From Bacteroidales bacterium (GTDB lineage: Bacteria; Bacteroidota; Bacteroidia; Bacteroidales; P3), in the NCBI GenBank assembly GCA_022482545.1, contig JAKVOZ010000006.1:1-64000 (forward strand): a stretch of DNA of 64,000 bases. The letters run 5' to 3'. The stretch's first letter is position 1; the number at the start of each line of letters is the position of its first letter. The position numbers and the translations under genes were made by a program. This document shows, in pieces, positions 19,144 through 29,200 of the stretch. The notes beneath the pieces were generated by a model. It was given only the letters and a program-made list of their open reading frames with translations. It did no database searches and was not told the origin of the DNA.

Positions 19144-20346
19144 TTATTTTGTAACTAATTTGTAAGTATCTTGTGCAATAACAAACTCTTCGTCTGTTGT
19201 TACTGAAAGAATTTTTACTTTACTATCTTTTGTAGATATAACTCCGTCTTGTCCTGCCATCTTTTCATTCTCTTTCTCATCTATCTTTGCTCCTAAGAAA
19301 TCTAATCCTCTACAAATCTCTTGTCTTTGCCACCAAGCATTCTCTCCTATTCCACCAGTGAAAAGAATTATATCAACACCATTCATTGCAGCAGCATATG
19401 CTCCTATATATTTCTTTACCCTATAAGCAAACATATCAAAAGCATAAGTCTCTCTTTCTTTACCTTCACGCTTACCTGCCATAATATCTCTCATATCAAC
19501 AACACCATTAGTTATTCCATTTAAACCACATTTCTTGTTGATAAAGGTATTCATTTGTTTATAATCCATCTTTTCTTTTTCTCCAATGTAAAGAAGAGCT
19601 CCAAGGTCAAGGTCGCCTGGACGAGAACCCATAATCAATCCTTCAACAGGAGTAAATCCCATAGAAGTATCAACACTCTTTCCATTAAGTACTGCACAAA
19701 CAGATGCTCCACTACCAAGATGACAAGAAATTATCTTAGAATGATTTATATCCATACCAACCATTTCTGCTGCTTTTGGAGCAACATAGCGGTGAGATGT
19801 ACCGTGAAAACCATATCTTCTTATCTTATCACTTAAATAATATTCATAAGGAATAGCATAAAGATAAGCATACTTTGGCATTGTTTGATGAAAAGCTGTA
19901 TCAAATACTGCTACTTGTGGAACGCCTGGCAAAAGACTTTCCATTGCTTCTATTCCTTCAAGGTTTGCAGGATTATGAAGTGGTGCTAATGCAAAAAGAC
20001 TCTTTATATCTTTCTTTACTTGTTCATTTACAAGAACACTCTTTTTGAATATTTCTCCACCATGAGCCACACGATGACCACAAGCGTTGATTTCTTTTAA
20101 AGAAGAGATAACTCCCATATCTTTATCTGTCAATGCTTTCAACACTAAGTTTATTCCGTCTTTATGAGAAGGTATTTGAATTTTTTCATAGTGTTTATCT
20201 TTACCATTAGGACGATGAGTAAATTCGCCCATATCACTTCCTATTCTTTCCAAAAGTCCTTTTGCTAAAACTTTTGCTTCGTTTGTCATATCTATCAATT
20301 GATATTTGATAGAAGAACTGCCACAGTTTAAGACTAATATTTTCAT
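19144..20346 (-). CDS. ackA: Acetate kinase
   Basis: A 400-residue ASKHA-fold kinase that makes ATP from acetyl phosphate and ADP, ending the acetate branch of fermentation. Signatures: VLNCGSSSIKYQLID at the start, VAHGGEIF, VFDTAFHQTMP, YGFHGTSHRYV and FTGGIGENAWWQR. It is full length with no changes in the recognisable catalytic blocks. The usual partner pta (phosphotransacetylase) is not next to it; the upstream gene is an unrelated exported protein and the downstream ones are an acyltransferase and aspS. It is led by its own promoter at 20387-20394. Confidence 0.97.
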   Translation of the reverse strand: MKILVLNCGSSSIKYQLIDMTNEAKVLAKGLLERIGSDMGEFTHRPNGKDKHYEKIQIPSHKDGINLVLKALTDKDMGVISSLKEINACGHRVAHGGEIFKKSVLVNEQVKKDIKSLFALAPLHNPANLEGIEAMESLLPGVPQVAVFDTAFHQTMPKYAYLYAIPYEYYLSDKIRRYGFHGTSHRYVAPKAAEMVGMDINHSKIISCHLGSGASVCAVLNGKSVDTSMGFTPVEGLIMGSRPGDLDLGALLYIGEKEKMDYKQMNTFINKKCGLNGITNGVVDMRDIMAGKREGKERETYAFDMFAYRVKKYIGAYAAAMNGVDIILFTGGIGENAWWQRQEICRGLDFLGAKIDEKENEKMAGQDGVISTKDSKVKILSVTTDEEFVIAQDTYKLVTK

Positions 20347-20386
20347 TATAATTTTTTTATTTGTAATTTTATTCGTTTTCAGATTT

Positions 20387-20394
20387 CAAAATTA
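20387..20394 (-). promoter_or_regulatory. Promoter for the ackA - acyltransferase - aspS operon
   Basis: The minus strand reads TAATTTTG, matching TAnnTTTG, about 40 bp before the ackA start. The three genes downstream have gaps of 4 bp or less and no other promoter was seen. Confidence 0.55.
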
Positions 20395-20435
20395 CACTTT
20401 TTTACTTAAATGAACAAATTTATTAGTAATTAGTT

Positions 20436-21824
20436 TTACATCTTCTTACCAAGGAATGAAAATTGCTGTTTATTATTTTTCTTTGTCTTTATACCACTTA
20501 CTTTATCGCCTTCTCTTTTTAATGCAAACTTACCTTTATTCTTATTATCTTCATCTTCAAAATCAAATACTATCATTCCATTTTCTTCTACTCCATCACT
20601 TAAATCATAAAATGTTCCTTTATCTTTCATTATTAACAAACCATAATAATATTGTTTCTTCTCATATTCAACATAATAAGTCTTGCAATAAGTAAAATAA
20701 AACTCTTTTCCTTTGTTTGTTGTAGCCTTATATAACTGTCTTTCACTATTAGAAGAAAACTTTTCTAAGTCTTTGCCATTAATCATTGCACTATAACCAT
20801 AATCATTTAAAAGATGTTTTATTTTTTCAATAGGAACGCCAACAATAGTAGTATCAAAATCACATCTTATATGCTTATCTAAATCGTTAAATATATCAAA
20901 ATAAATAGAGTCTTTTGTAAAATAGAAGCAATTGGTTAATTCATTGCTAAAATCTTTTATATATTCCATTCTACCGTCATAAATATTTGTATCAATAGTA
21001 GAATCTTTAAGTGGTTTTGCAATAATATAACTCTTATTATTCATTATGGTATCAATAAATGAGTATTGGAGTTGAGGATTAATATAAAACGTATCAGCAG
21101 GTGTATTAAAAGGATTTTCTATTGTATCTTTATCATAAAGAAATATACTTCCTTCAAGATTAAGCATATATTTAGGTGTTGAAATTACGAAGTTAAGGGA
21201 ATCTGTCTTTATTTCTTTTTGATTATAAAAGAATCTACTTTCTTTTTTGTTAATAGTATCAATATCATTTGCTTCTACATTTATATTTGTATCTATTCTT
21301 ATATACTTATTTACTAAATCCACTAACAACGGCGAAACAATATCAATAAATTTCTTTCTATTAGTATCATCAAAAAACTCTTGCCAATAATAAATATCTC
21401 CATTTTGAGGATTGAAGTTATAATATGCTACCCAATATTCTATTGTTGCCCATTGATATGTCTCATCTAATTTAAAAGAAAAGTTGTTTTTGGTATTTGA
21501 AAGAAGATTATAATTCATAACTACTTTGCCTTGTGCAATTGAATTATTATCTCCTTCCTGAAAAACCCTTTCAAAGATATGTTTTTTCTCTTTTCCTTTT
21601 AATAGATTTAATTCACTGAGTTGCAAGAATGTGTTTATCTTCTCTATAACCAAAGAATCTTTGCAAGAAACAATAGGAAAATTCAAATAAGCGTTATTTT
21701 CCTCACTGCTATCATCTACATAAGTACAAAGTCTTTCTATTTTTATGCTCATTTGAGAAAAACTACTTTGGCAAAGCATTAATTCACAAACAAGTATCAT
21801 TATTTTCTTTAATGTTTTCTTCAT
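20436..21824 (-). CDS. Hypothetical exported protein
   Basis: A 462-residue protein that I do not recognise. A signal peptide covers about residues 1-23 (KIMILVCELMLCQSSFSQ). The region at about 100-180 (KVVMNYNLLSNTKNNFSFKLDETYQW, then INPQNGDIYYWQEFF style text with DDTNRKKFIDIVSP) resembles the DUF3298/RsiV-like arrangement in which a beta-sheet is followed by a helix, but I would not name it on that basis. The end (FDFEDEDNKNKGKFALKREGDKVSGI) looks like strand-rich repeats. No T9SS sorting domain or lipobox is evident, so it is probably periplasmic. It is monocistronic with a good promoter. Confidence 0.75.
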   Translation of the reverse strand: MKKTLKKIMILVCELMLCQSSFSQMSIKIERLCTYVDDSSEENNAYLNFPIVSCKDSLVIEKINTFLQLSELNLLKGKEKKHIFERVFQEGDNNSIAQGKVVMNYNLLSNTKNNFSFKLDETYQWATIEYWVAYYNFNPQNGDIYYWQEFFDDTNRKKFIDIVSPLLVDLVNKYIRIDTNINVEANDIDTINKKESRFFYNQKEIKTDSLNFVISTPKYMLNLEGSIFLYDKDTIENPFNTPADTFYINPQLQYSFIDTIMNNKSYIIAKPLKDSTIDTNIYDGRMEYIKDFSNELTNCFYFTKDSIYFDIFNDLDKHIRCDFDTTIVGVPIEKIKHLLNDYGYSAMINGKDLEKFSSNSERQLYKATTNKGKEFYFTYCKTYYVEYEKKQYYYGLLIMKDKGTFYDLSDGVEENGMIVFDFEDEDNKNKGKFALKREGDKVSGIKTKKNNKQQFSFLGKKM

Positions 21825-21863
21825 AAAATATATGGTATGTTTTTAATTAAAAACTTATTTTTG

Positions 21864-21871
21864 CAAAGGTA
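21864..21871 (-). promoter_or_regulatory. Promoter for the 20436-21824 gene
   Basis: The minus strand reads TACCTTTGCA, a perfect TAnnTTTG match, about 40 bp before the start codon. Confidence 0.7.
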
Positions 21872-21898
21872 TGAAAATTTAATAAAGAAAAGCCGAAA

Positions 21899-21958
21899 TT
21901 AGTTCTTTGATTCAGTGAAATAGATTAAAGATCTAGTAAAATAGTTCTTTGTTTTATT
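21899..21958. repeat. Short AT-rich interspersed motif cluster
   Basis: Units AGTTCTTTGATTCAGTGAAA and TAAAATAGTTCTTTGTTTTA repeat the intergenic motif seen elsewhere in the window. The remainder of the 222-bp gap (21825-22046) holds only the promoter. Confidence 0.45.
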
Positions 21959-22046
21959 TTTACCTTTGTGGTATATCTGAAAATCAAGTAATTACAAAGG
22001 CTGTTTTTTCGTTATTTTTTTATATTTTTTTAGTCTATAATAATTA

Positions 22047-22880
22047 TTAATTATAATAATATATCTTACGTTTTTCTATTTGTTTCTCTTTATAAATTAC
22101 TTTGCCGTTATCATCATAAGTCTTGTCTATACATGTTCTTTGTATCCAATTACCATTCTTATCATATTTATAATTTTTTATCTTTTTTACAGCCTTAATT
22201 GAGTTAGGATATGAATATATTGCTGTTACTTTTTTTTCATTTCCTTTCTTATTATATTTAAATAACAACTTTCCTTTATCTATTATTTCAGGAACATAAA
22301 TTAATTCTTGGTTCCTTCTTTTTTTATCATAAAAAGAGAGTTCATACCCAGTTGTTGTGTTATATAATGTATCATTTCTATAATCTTTAATAGTCTTATA
22401 TACATAATTTTTATTATCATTAAAATATTGATAAATGATTTCTTCGATTTTTTTTAATTGATTTGTATATGTTGGTTCTATTTCATATAAGTTTATTATT
22501 ATATCTCCAAAAAAAAGAAAATCATTTATATTTAGAATTGTATCATAACTCATTATTTTTTGTGGTATGGATAAATATTTCTTATAATACTTTACTTGTT
22601 TTATTGTCATTGAACTAGTAGAATCTTGTATCTTATAATAAAAATTTACTGTCGGTATATAAAAACAATGTGGTATATTTAAATAACTTTTAAATAGAAA
22701 GCCAGTTTCATCATAAAAGTAAGTATCTTTATATTTATCATCTTCATATTCAACACTCTTTACTTTCCCTTTTAAATTACCTGCTTGAAGTGTTATTGCT
22801 TGCGAATACACTTCGCTTTTAAAAGGAAAAGATGAAATAAGAATTACCGCAAATGCAATAATATTAAACTGTCTTATCAT
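22047..22880 (-). CDS. Hypothetical exported protein with RHS/YD-like strand repeats
   Basis: A 277-residue protein with a signal peptide (cleavage near SEVYSQ, residue 26). The mature part has repeated short beta units of the kind found in RHS/YD proteins and in MORN-like exported proteins of Bacteroidota: VEYEDDKYKDTYFYDETGFL, then FKYNKKGNEKKVTAIYSYPN, then YKYDKNGNWIQRTCIDKTYDDNGK. It is too short for a toxin-type RHS shell. The product is probably periplasmic or outer-membrane associated, function unknown. Own promoter at 22904-22911. Confidence 0.75.
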   Translation of the reverse strand: MIRQFNIIAFAVILISSFPFKSEVYSQAITLQAGNLKGKVKSVEYEDDKYKDTYFYDETGFLFKSYLNIPHCFYIPTVNFYYKIQDSTSSMTIKQVKYYKKYLSIPQKIMSYDTILNINDFLFFGDIIINLYEIEPTYTNQLKKIEEIIYQYFNDNKNYVYKTIKDYRNDTLYNTTTGYELSFYDKKRRNQELIYVPEIIDKGKLLFKYNKKGNEKKVTAIYSYPNSIKAVKKIKNYKYDKNGNWIQRTCIDKTYDDNGKVIYKEKQIEKRKIYYYN

Positions 22881-22903
22881 ATTAATTTTATATTTTATTC
22901 TAG

Positions 22904-22911
22904 CAAAAGTA
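22904..22911 (-). promoter_or_regulatory. Promoter for the 22047-22880 gene
   Basis: The minus strand reads TACTTTTGC, matching TAnnTTTG, 23 bp before the start codon. Confidence 0.65.
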
Positions 22912-23041
22912 CAAAATAGTTTTAATAAAGTATCGGTTAGATGAAATTATTTTACTTTTTTCGCATTTTACTTCCATATCTAATAGGAATTTTATATTAA
23001 AACACATCAAAAGAAAATATTTATTATTATATATCAAGCAA

Positions 23042-23338
23042 TTAAATTAATCTTTACATCAAAAATAATATAATGGTGCAATGAGTATAAAAACAACATT
23101 ATATATATAATAATATATATATATCATTAATACATCATATTGATATGAATGATGTATTAATTATGATTAATTAGTTATATATCAATATAGTATATTTTGT
23201 TATTTGATAATATTAATATTTATTCTTGATAAAATTATTATTTATCAAAGATAGTGTATCAATAAAAATAATTATTTCTTTGATAGTATAATATTATATT
23301 ATTGATATAATGTATGTTAAATTAATCTTTGCACCATT
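23042..23338. repeat. AT-rich intergenic block with nested inverted repeats
   Basis: The 621-bp gap 22881-23501 has no gene. Its core is bounded by a 10-bp inverted repeat, AATGGTGCAA (23072-23081) and TTGCACCATT (23329-23338). Inside are TTAATACATCAT/ATGATGTATTAA (23127-23138 and 23149-23160) and TATCAAAGA/TCTTTGATA (23243-23251 and 23277-23285). TTAAATTAATCTTT occurs directly at 23042 and again at 23317. The block is almost pure A and T. No transposase remnant or DnaA box (TTATnCACA) was found. Confidence 0.55.
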
Positions 23339-23446
23339 TATATTGAAATGGTATAGTAATGATAGTAAATTATTTATATATACTAAACAGTTAGTTTTGT
23401 ATTTACTGCACCAAAATACATATAATGACGAAATATTTTTTTATCT

Positions 23447-23482
23447 TTTGATTATATTTCAATAAAACGAAGAGATATTTTT
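23447..23482. repeat. Short AT-rich interspersed motif, downstream of mnmG
   Basis: TTTCAATAAAACGAAGAGAT closely matches the unit at about 2314-2333. It lies just past the mnmG stop codon, as several copies lie at gene ends. Confidence 0.45.
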
Positions 23483-23501
23483 TTATCTTTTGATTATAAT
23501 T

Positions 23502-25379
23502 TTATTTACTAATATACAATACCAACACTGCAATATCAGATGGAGATACTCCGCTTATACGACTTGCTTGTCCTATTGTTTTAGGTCTAATCTTTGAAAG
23601 TTTTTCTCTTGCCTCAAAAGAAAGTGATTGCAAACTTTGATAATCAAAACCATCTTTAATCTTCAAATCTTCCTGTTTATTCATCTTATCAACAATCTCT
23701 TGCTCCTTTTGAATATAACTTTCATATTTAACTTTTGTCTCAGCAGAAAAGACAACCCTCTCCCTTATTGTCTTTGGTATCTTTTCAACCTCTGTTTTCA
23801 AATATGGTATATCTTCAATTAATTCATTAATATTTACTTGTGGACGAAGCAAAAGTTGTGATATTTTAGTACTATGATTTATTGGCTGAATATCTTTTGA
23901 AACAAAATCCTCATTGACCTCATCTGGTTTTGCATTTGATGATTTTATGAAAGCGATAATTTTTTTCTCTTCTTTTATCTTCTTTTCCACTTGGAGCATT
24001 CTTTGTTTTGATGCAAGTCCTAATTTAAATCCTATTGGAGTTAATCTTTCATCTGCATTATCTTGACGAAGCAATATACGATATTCTGCCCTTGAAGTAA
24101 ACATACGATATGGTTCATCAACACCTTTTGTTATCAAATCATCTATCAACACCCCAATATATGCCTCACTCCTTTTCAAAACAAGAGGTTCTTTTTCTTT
24201 TATCTTTAAATGTGCATTTATTCCTGCTATCAAACCTTGACATGCTGCCTCTTCATAACCTGTTGTTCCATTTATTTGTCCCGCAAAGAAAAGATTTTTT
24301 ATTAATTTCGTTTCCAAAGTATCTTGCAATTGCGTAGGAGGAAAATAATCATATTCAATCGCATAACCAGGCCTTTCAATTACTGAATGTTCAAAGCCTA
24401 CAATATGTTGCAATGCTTCATATTGAACACTTAATGGCAATGATGAAGAAAAACCATTAATATAATAAAGATTAGTATAATTACTTTCAGGTTCAACAAA
24501 CAACTGATGCCTTGTCTTTCCGGAGAAACGTTCTATCTTATCTTCAATTGAAGGACAATATCTTGGCCCTTTGCCTTGTATCCTTCCTTGAAACATTGGA
24601 GAATATTTAAACCCTGTTCTAAGAATATCATGTACTTGTTCATTTGTATAAGCAAGAAAACAACTTCTTTGAATATTTTTGTTTTTCTTTTGAGGTAAGA
24701 ATGAGAACTGACTTGGATTTTCATCTCCTTTTTGTTCTATAAGTTTATTGAAGTCTATCGTTCTGCCATCAACTCTCATAGGTGTTCCTGTCTTTAATTT
24801 TTCAGCAACGAAACCATAAGAAACCAAGTTTTCTGTCAATCCTATTGCTGATGTTTCTCCAAGACGTCCTCCAACAAAATTTGTTTCCCCTACATGTATT
24901 CTTCCACTAAGAAATGTTCCATTAGTAAGAACAACTGCTTTTGCTCTTATTTCAAGATTAAGTTTAGTTTTTACTCCGCATACTTTTTCATTCTCTATCA
25001 TAACTCCAACAACCTCATCTTGCCAAAGAGAAAGATTTTCTGTATTTTCAAGTTTTTCTCTCCATGAAAGCGGAAATGTTATATCATCTACTTGGGCTCT
25101 TGGACTCCACATAGCAGGTCCTTTACTACTATTAAGCATACGAAACTGCATTGTGTTCTTATCTGTGTTTATTCCAGAATATCCTCCCAAAGCATCAATC
25201 TCTCTTACTATCTGTCCTTTTGCTACTCCTCCCATTGCTGGATTGCAAGAAAGTTGAGCAATAGCAGATAGGTTTTGTGTTATAAGTAAAGTGTTTTCTT
25301 TTAAATTTGCACAACAATATGCAGCCTCACAACCAGCATGACCAGCCCCTACAACAATTATATCAAACTCCTTAAACAT
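23502..25379 (-). CDS. mnmG: MnmG (GidA), tRNA U34 carboxymethylaminomethyl modification enzyme
   Basis: A 625-residue FAD protein that, with MnmE, modifies uridine 34 of certain tRNAs. The FAD-binding motif VVGAGHAGCEA is at about residues 9-19. Family blocks SCNPAMGGVAKGQIVREIDALGG, NGTFLSGRIHVG, GRLGE, KTGTP and GLIAGINAH are present, and the C-terminal GVSPSDIAVLVLYI closes the MnmE-binding domain. Length is normal. It is the last gene of the operon led by atpB and overlaps ybeY by 8 bp. The unrelated AT-rich block follows its stop. Confidence 0.97.
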   Translation of the reverse strand: MFKEFDIIVVGAGHAGCEAAYCCANLKENTLLITQNLSAIAQLSCNPAMGGVAKGQIVREIDALGGYSGINTDKNTMQFRMLNSSKGPAMWSPRAQVDDITFPLSWREKLENTENLSLWQDEVVGVMIENEKVCGVKTKLNLEIRAKAVVLTNGTFLSGRIHVGETNFVGGRLGETSAIGLTENLVSYGFVAEKLKTGTPMRVDGRTIDFNKLIEQKGDENPSQFSFLPQKKNKNIQRSCFLAYTNEQVHDILRTGFKYSPMFQGRIQGKGPRYCPSIEDKIERFSGKTRHQLFVEPESNYTNLYYINGFSSSLPLSVQYEALQHIVGFEHSVIERPGYAIEYDYFPPTQLQDTLETKLIKNLFFAGQINGTTGYEEAACQGLIAGINAHLKIKEKEPLVLKRSEAYIGVLIDDLITKGVDEPYRMFTSRAEYRILLRQDNADERLTPIGFKLGLASKQRMLQVEKKIKEEKKIIAFIKSSNAKPDEVNEDFVSKDIQPINHSTKISQLLLRPQVNINELIEDIPYLKTEVEKIPKTIRERVVFSAETKVKYESYIQKEQEIVDKMNKQEDLKIKDGFDYQSLQSLSFEAREKLSKIRPKTIGQASRISGVSPSDIAVLVLYISK

Positions 25380-25797
25380 ATTTTTCTTTTAAAATCAATA
25401 AGCATTCATTCTCTTTCTCTCTCATAATTTGTTGTTCTTTATCTGTCTTGTCATTATAACCTATAAGATGCAAAACTCCATGAATGATTACTCTATGCAA
25501 CTCGTCTTCAAAAGAAGAATTAAAACTCTTACTATTTTCTTTAACTCTATCTATGCTTATTATTATATCTCCACTGATAATATCTTTTTCTACATAATCA
25601 AAAGTTATTATATCTGTAAAATAATCATGAGAAAGATATTGTTTATTGACTTCTAATATTTTGTTATCATCACAAAAGATATATGATATTTCTCCAAGTT
25701 TTTTATCTTCTCTTGTTACAATATCTTTTATCCATTGTTTTATTTTTATTTTATTCTTGAAAAGAAATGATATTTGGTTAGTAAAACTTATTGCCAT
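25372..25797 (-). CDS. ybeY: YbeY endoribonuclease / rRNA maturation factor
   Basis: A 141-residue metal-dependent RNase acting in 16S rRNA maturation and ribosome quality control. The core motif IHGVLHLIGYND contains H106 and H110, but the third ligand position of the classical HGxLHLxGYDH motif is D116 rather than His. Upstream blocks ISYIFCDDNKILEVNKQYL and YFTDIITFDY are normal. The Asp variant is, as far as I recall, common in Bacteroidota, so I do not take it as loss of function. It is embedded tightly in the operon: 2 bp from the previous gene and an 8-bp overlap with mnmG. Confidence 0.92.
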   Translation of the reverse strand: MAISFTNQISFLFKNKIKIKQWIKDIVTREDKKLGEISYIFCDDNKILEVNKQYLSHDYFTDIITFDYVEKDIISGDIIISIDRVKENSKSFNSSFEDELHRVIIHGVLHLIGYNDKTDKEQQIMREKENECLLILKEKYV

Positions 25798-25799
25798 TA

Positions 25800-26228
25800 T
25801 TATTTCAATATTTTTATTCTATTTGAATATGCCCTAATATTTTCTTGTCTTGCCTTTAAAAGTTCTGGTTCCACTCCATCAACATAAAATATCATCTCCA
25901 AACTTTTTCCATTATTCACTACATTAACTTCATCTGTAAGCATCTTAATTAATAGCATATTCTCTTTAAGAGAAGATTCTTCTTTATTGAAATCTAAATC
26001 CTTAAATTCTTCATTCTCACAAGTTATAGTAAAACAAACACCACCAACACATTGTTCAAATCCAATAATAACATCTTTATTTATCATATTGAATACTGTT
26101 GATAAAACTATTGAAATTGAACCAAAATAATAGTAGAGATTATTTCTATCACACACTCTTTCAGCAAACTCTTCTACTCTAAAAGACTCACTTGATAAAA
26201 TATTAATTTGTTCATCATTCTTTCTCAT
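25800..26228 (-). CDS. Small protein, possibly a degenerate HATPase (anti-sigma-factor-like)
   Basis: A 142-residue soluble protein. The pattern of a long helix (EEFAERVCDRNNLYYYFGSISIVLSTVFNMI), a strand with glycine (IIGFEQCVGGVCFTITCE) and a later acidic helix suggests the HATPase_c_2 fold of small ATP-binding regulators, and in Bacteroidota a protein so annotated often sits between DUF4175 and ybeY. The classic N and G boxes are not clearly present, so catalytic or nucleotide-binding ability is doubtful. Gaps of 3 and 2 bp tie it to its neighbours. Confidence 0.6.
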   Translation of the reverse strand: MRKNDEQINILSSESFRVEEFAERVCDRNNLYYYFGSISIVLSTVFNMINKDVIIGFEQCVGGVCFTITCENEEFKDLDFNKEESSLKENMLLIKMLTDEVNVVNNGKSLEMIFYVDGVEPELLKARQENIRAYSNRIKILK

Positions 26229-26231
26229 ATT

Positions 26232-29200
26232 CTAATGTTTTTTATTGTTATTTGAACTTTCAAATTTATAAAAATATTCGTTAACTTTGGCCTTATAATA
26301 GGAAGAATATATTGGAGGAATTTGTCTAAAAAGCTCCAATTCCCTATTCTTCAATTGTTTAAACGCTTCAATATTTTGAATATTTTTATCAAATTTATCT
26401 ACTCCAACAGTGGATTTTCGCTCATCGTCTCTACCTTTTTTCTTATCTGCACGCTCACTTTCCAACATTCTCGTTAATATTTCTGCTTGACGATTAATTG
26501 TTTGATTATTTATTCTTTTATTTACTATATCTTTTTCTGTATCTTCCATCTGTTTAAGGCTTTTATTAGCATCTCCAACACCTTTTGCATTTTCTTGTTT
26601 CATTTGATTAAGATAATTCTCCATCATTTTTCTTATCATTGCTTGTTGTGCAGCAGCCTTTGCCAACTCTTCATTAAGTTGGGCATTCTCTCCTATCTTA
26701 TGTTTAGTCATATTACCTTTGTTTTGCAACTCTTTTTGAAGTCTTTGTATCTCCTTATTAAGTGCTTGTTGCATTTCTCTCATATTTCTTGGCGATGTTG
26801 TCTGCCCAGATGAAGAAGGGTTCTTGCATTGTTTTGATGCTCTACCTTTTTGTTTCTTACTTTGACTTTGCTGCTGATTCATATTATCTAATGACTCCGC
26901 AAGCAAAAGTGAAAGATTATTCATTGATGCCATAGCATATTGTTGAGAAGATGTTGCCTGAGAGTTTTTATATGAACCATAGAAACTTTGATTAAACTTT
27001 AATAGCGAAGAAAGCGATGTCTCTATATTTGTTTTAACCTTACTCATCTCTTGATTAATCGTATTGCTAACTTGTCTTTGTCTTTTACTTATTTGATAAA
27101 GACTATCACCAATAGAAGCCATACTTTCTTTTATAACATTTTGCTTATTGATAATGTTTTGATATGCAGGGTCAGAAACAATAGTCTTTTGTGTTTGATA
27201 TATTAAACTTTCTTGTTGTTTTGATAACGTTACAAGGTTTTTTAATATCTGTCTAACATCTCCTATATCTTCTGCAAGTTGTTCTTGTTCATTCTCCTGT
27301 TGATTCTTTTCCATCTCTTGTGCCATCTCTTTCATCTGTTGCGAAGCCTGCTTTTGATTATTTGATGCGTCTTTATTATTCCCTTTTTGTATATCTTTTT
27401 GTGCTTTGTTTTGCTTTTCTGTTATGGAGTTCTCTTTATTAACATCTTTCTTAAAATTAAAAGGTGTTTCAAGTTGAGCATCTTTTTGCTTTATCTCATT
27501 AAACTTTTTCTTTAAATCATTAAATTCCTTATTAAGTTGTTCTTGTTTGTTTTGAAGAGTTTGCTTTGAAGAGTTTTTGTCATTTTTTGTTTCATTAGAT
27601 AGTTGTTCTTGTTTCTTGCTTAACTCATTTAACTTATCTATCGCATTATTAATATCTTTTTCTACTTCAAGTCTTTTATACATTTCAAGATTCTTATCTA
27701 ATTGTTTTGAAAGATTTTCATTCTTATCTTTTATGTCTTTCAAAGCATCATTAAGTTTATCTTTATCCATATTCTTCTTTGTTAGTTCTTGAAGTTTTTG
27801 CATTAGTTCTTTAAGGTCGTTGTTTTGCAATTCATTAAACAATCTCTCTATTTCTTGTTGCTTTTCAATAAGTTCATTATCCTGCTTATTATATTGATTT
27901 TCCAACTTATTATTTTCTTCAAGTTTGTTTTGTATTTGACTAACTTTTTCTTTTATCTGCTCTTGTTTTTGTTGCAAATCTTTAATATCTTTCTCATCTT
28001 GCCAAGAAAGTTCTTTTTTATCCACAAGTTTCTTACTCAATTGATTTATCTGCCTTTGCAACTTCTTTATTTCATCAATTGCTTTATCTGCCTCTTTCTT
28101 TATGTTCTGTGAATTATTATCAACTTTCTTTTCAACCTCTTTTTCCGTTGGCAATGCAACAGCAAATATTTGACTTTTAGCACTCTTGCTCCCATTTATC
28201 TGGTCATTGTCCCATACTTGAAAATAATAATTTATCTTATCGCCCGCATTGATTTTATATTCCGTAAGATCAACATAATAATAAAACTCTTGGGCATTTT
28301 CATTATTGGTTATCGTTATTCGTTTTACTATTGTTTGTGGTTTTGACGAGTTGTCTTTTGGTGTAATAATTAAATGATATTCAAGTTTAGTGAATCCATA
28401 ATCATCTTTTATCTGCCCACGAAAATAAATCTTATCAACGACAGTACTATCTTTTTGTTCAATAACTGCAATCTGTGGAGAGTCATCTTCTATTATTGAA
28501 ACCGCAAATTGTATTGAATCAAACGAATAAGCATATCTGTTTTTTGTATTAATTAATATGTTCTGTGAAGTAAGGTATGTCTTAGAAAAGTTTATGTTTC
28601 CTTTCTTATCTGGTGTTATTGTTGTTATTAAATTATTAGATTTGAATATTAAATCACTCGCATCTTTTGTTCTTATATGCCAAACAATTCTACTACCTTT
28701 TGGTATTGAAAGATTAGTAACATTATTTACTATCTCATTTTTAATCTTTGTGTAAGAAGGGTATATTATTTCTGCTTTCAGCTCTGTAAGTATTGGTTTA
28801 GGATTTACTTGTATATCATATTCTTTACTCTTAACTTCTCCTGAGACAAATTGTATCTTCGTAGTTTTTTGAATTTGTTTGATTGTATATTGATAACTAC
28901 TTTTATTGATTTGTTTCATCTCAAACTCTTGCCCATCAATTATAATATTTGCTTTATCTGGCAACATATCTCCTTTAACCTCAACATCTATTGTAATATC
29001 TGATTGTTGAATAGCTTTTAATGGTGTATTTTTTACATAGAAAGAAAATGGTGCTGGCTTTTCAAAGAAGACGTTATGATTAATATAACGATTTGTTGGC
29101 TCACTAAACAGTCTTGGAAACAATATCCCAACAATTAAAACACTAACAACCACAATAGAAAGTATCTTAAAATATTTTTTAGTCTTATTTGTATCTATTG

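Noticed and set aside
22881-23501. Replication origin beside mnmG (gidA)
   Set aside because: gidA borders oriC in some bacteria and the gap is AT-rich with hairpins, but no DnaA box (TTATnCACA) was found, the gene's 3' end faces the gap, and neither dnaA nor other origin genes are present.
25372-25797. Inactivated YbeY because the third metal-binding His is Asp
   Set aside because: All other blocks are intact, the gene is tightly packed in its operon, and the same change is, as far as I recall, common in Bacteroidota.
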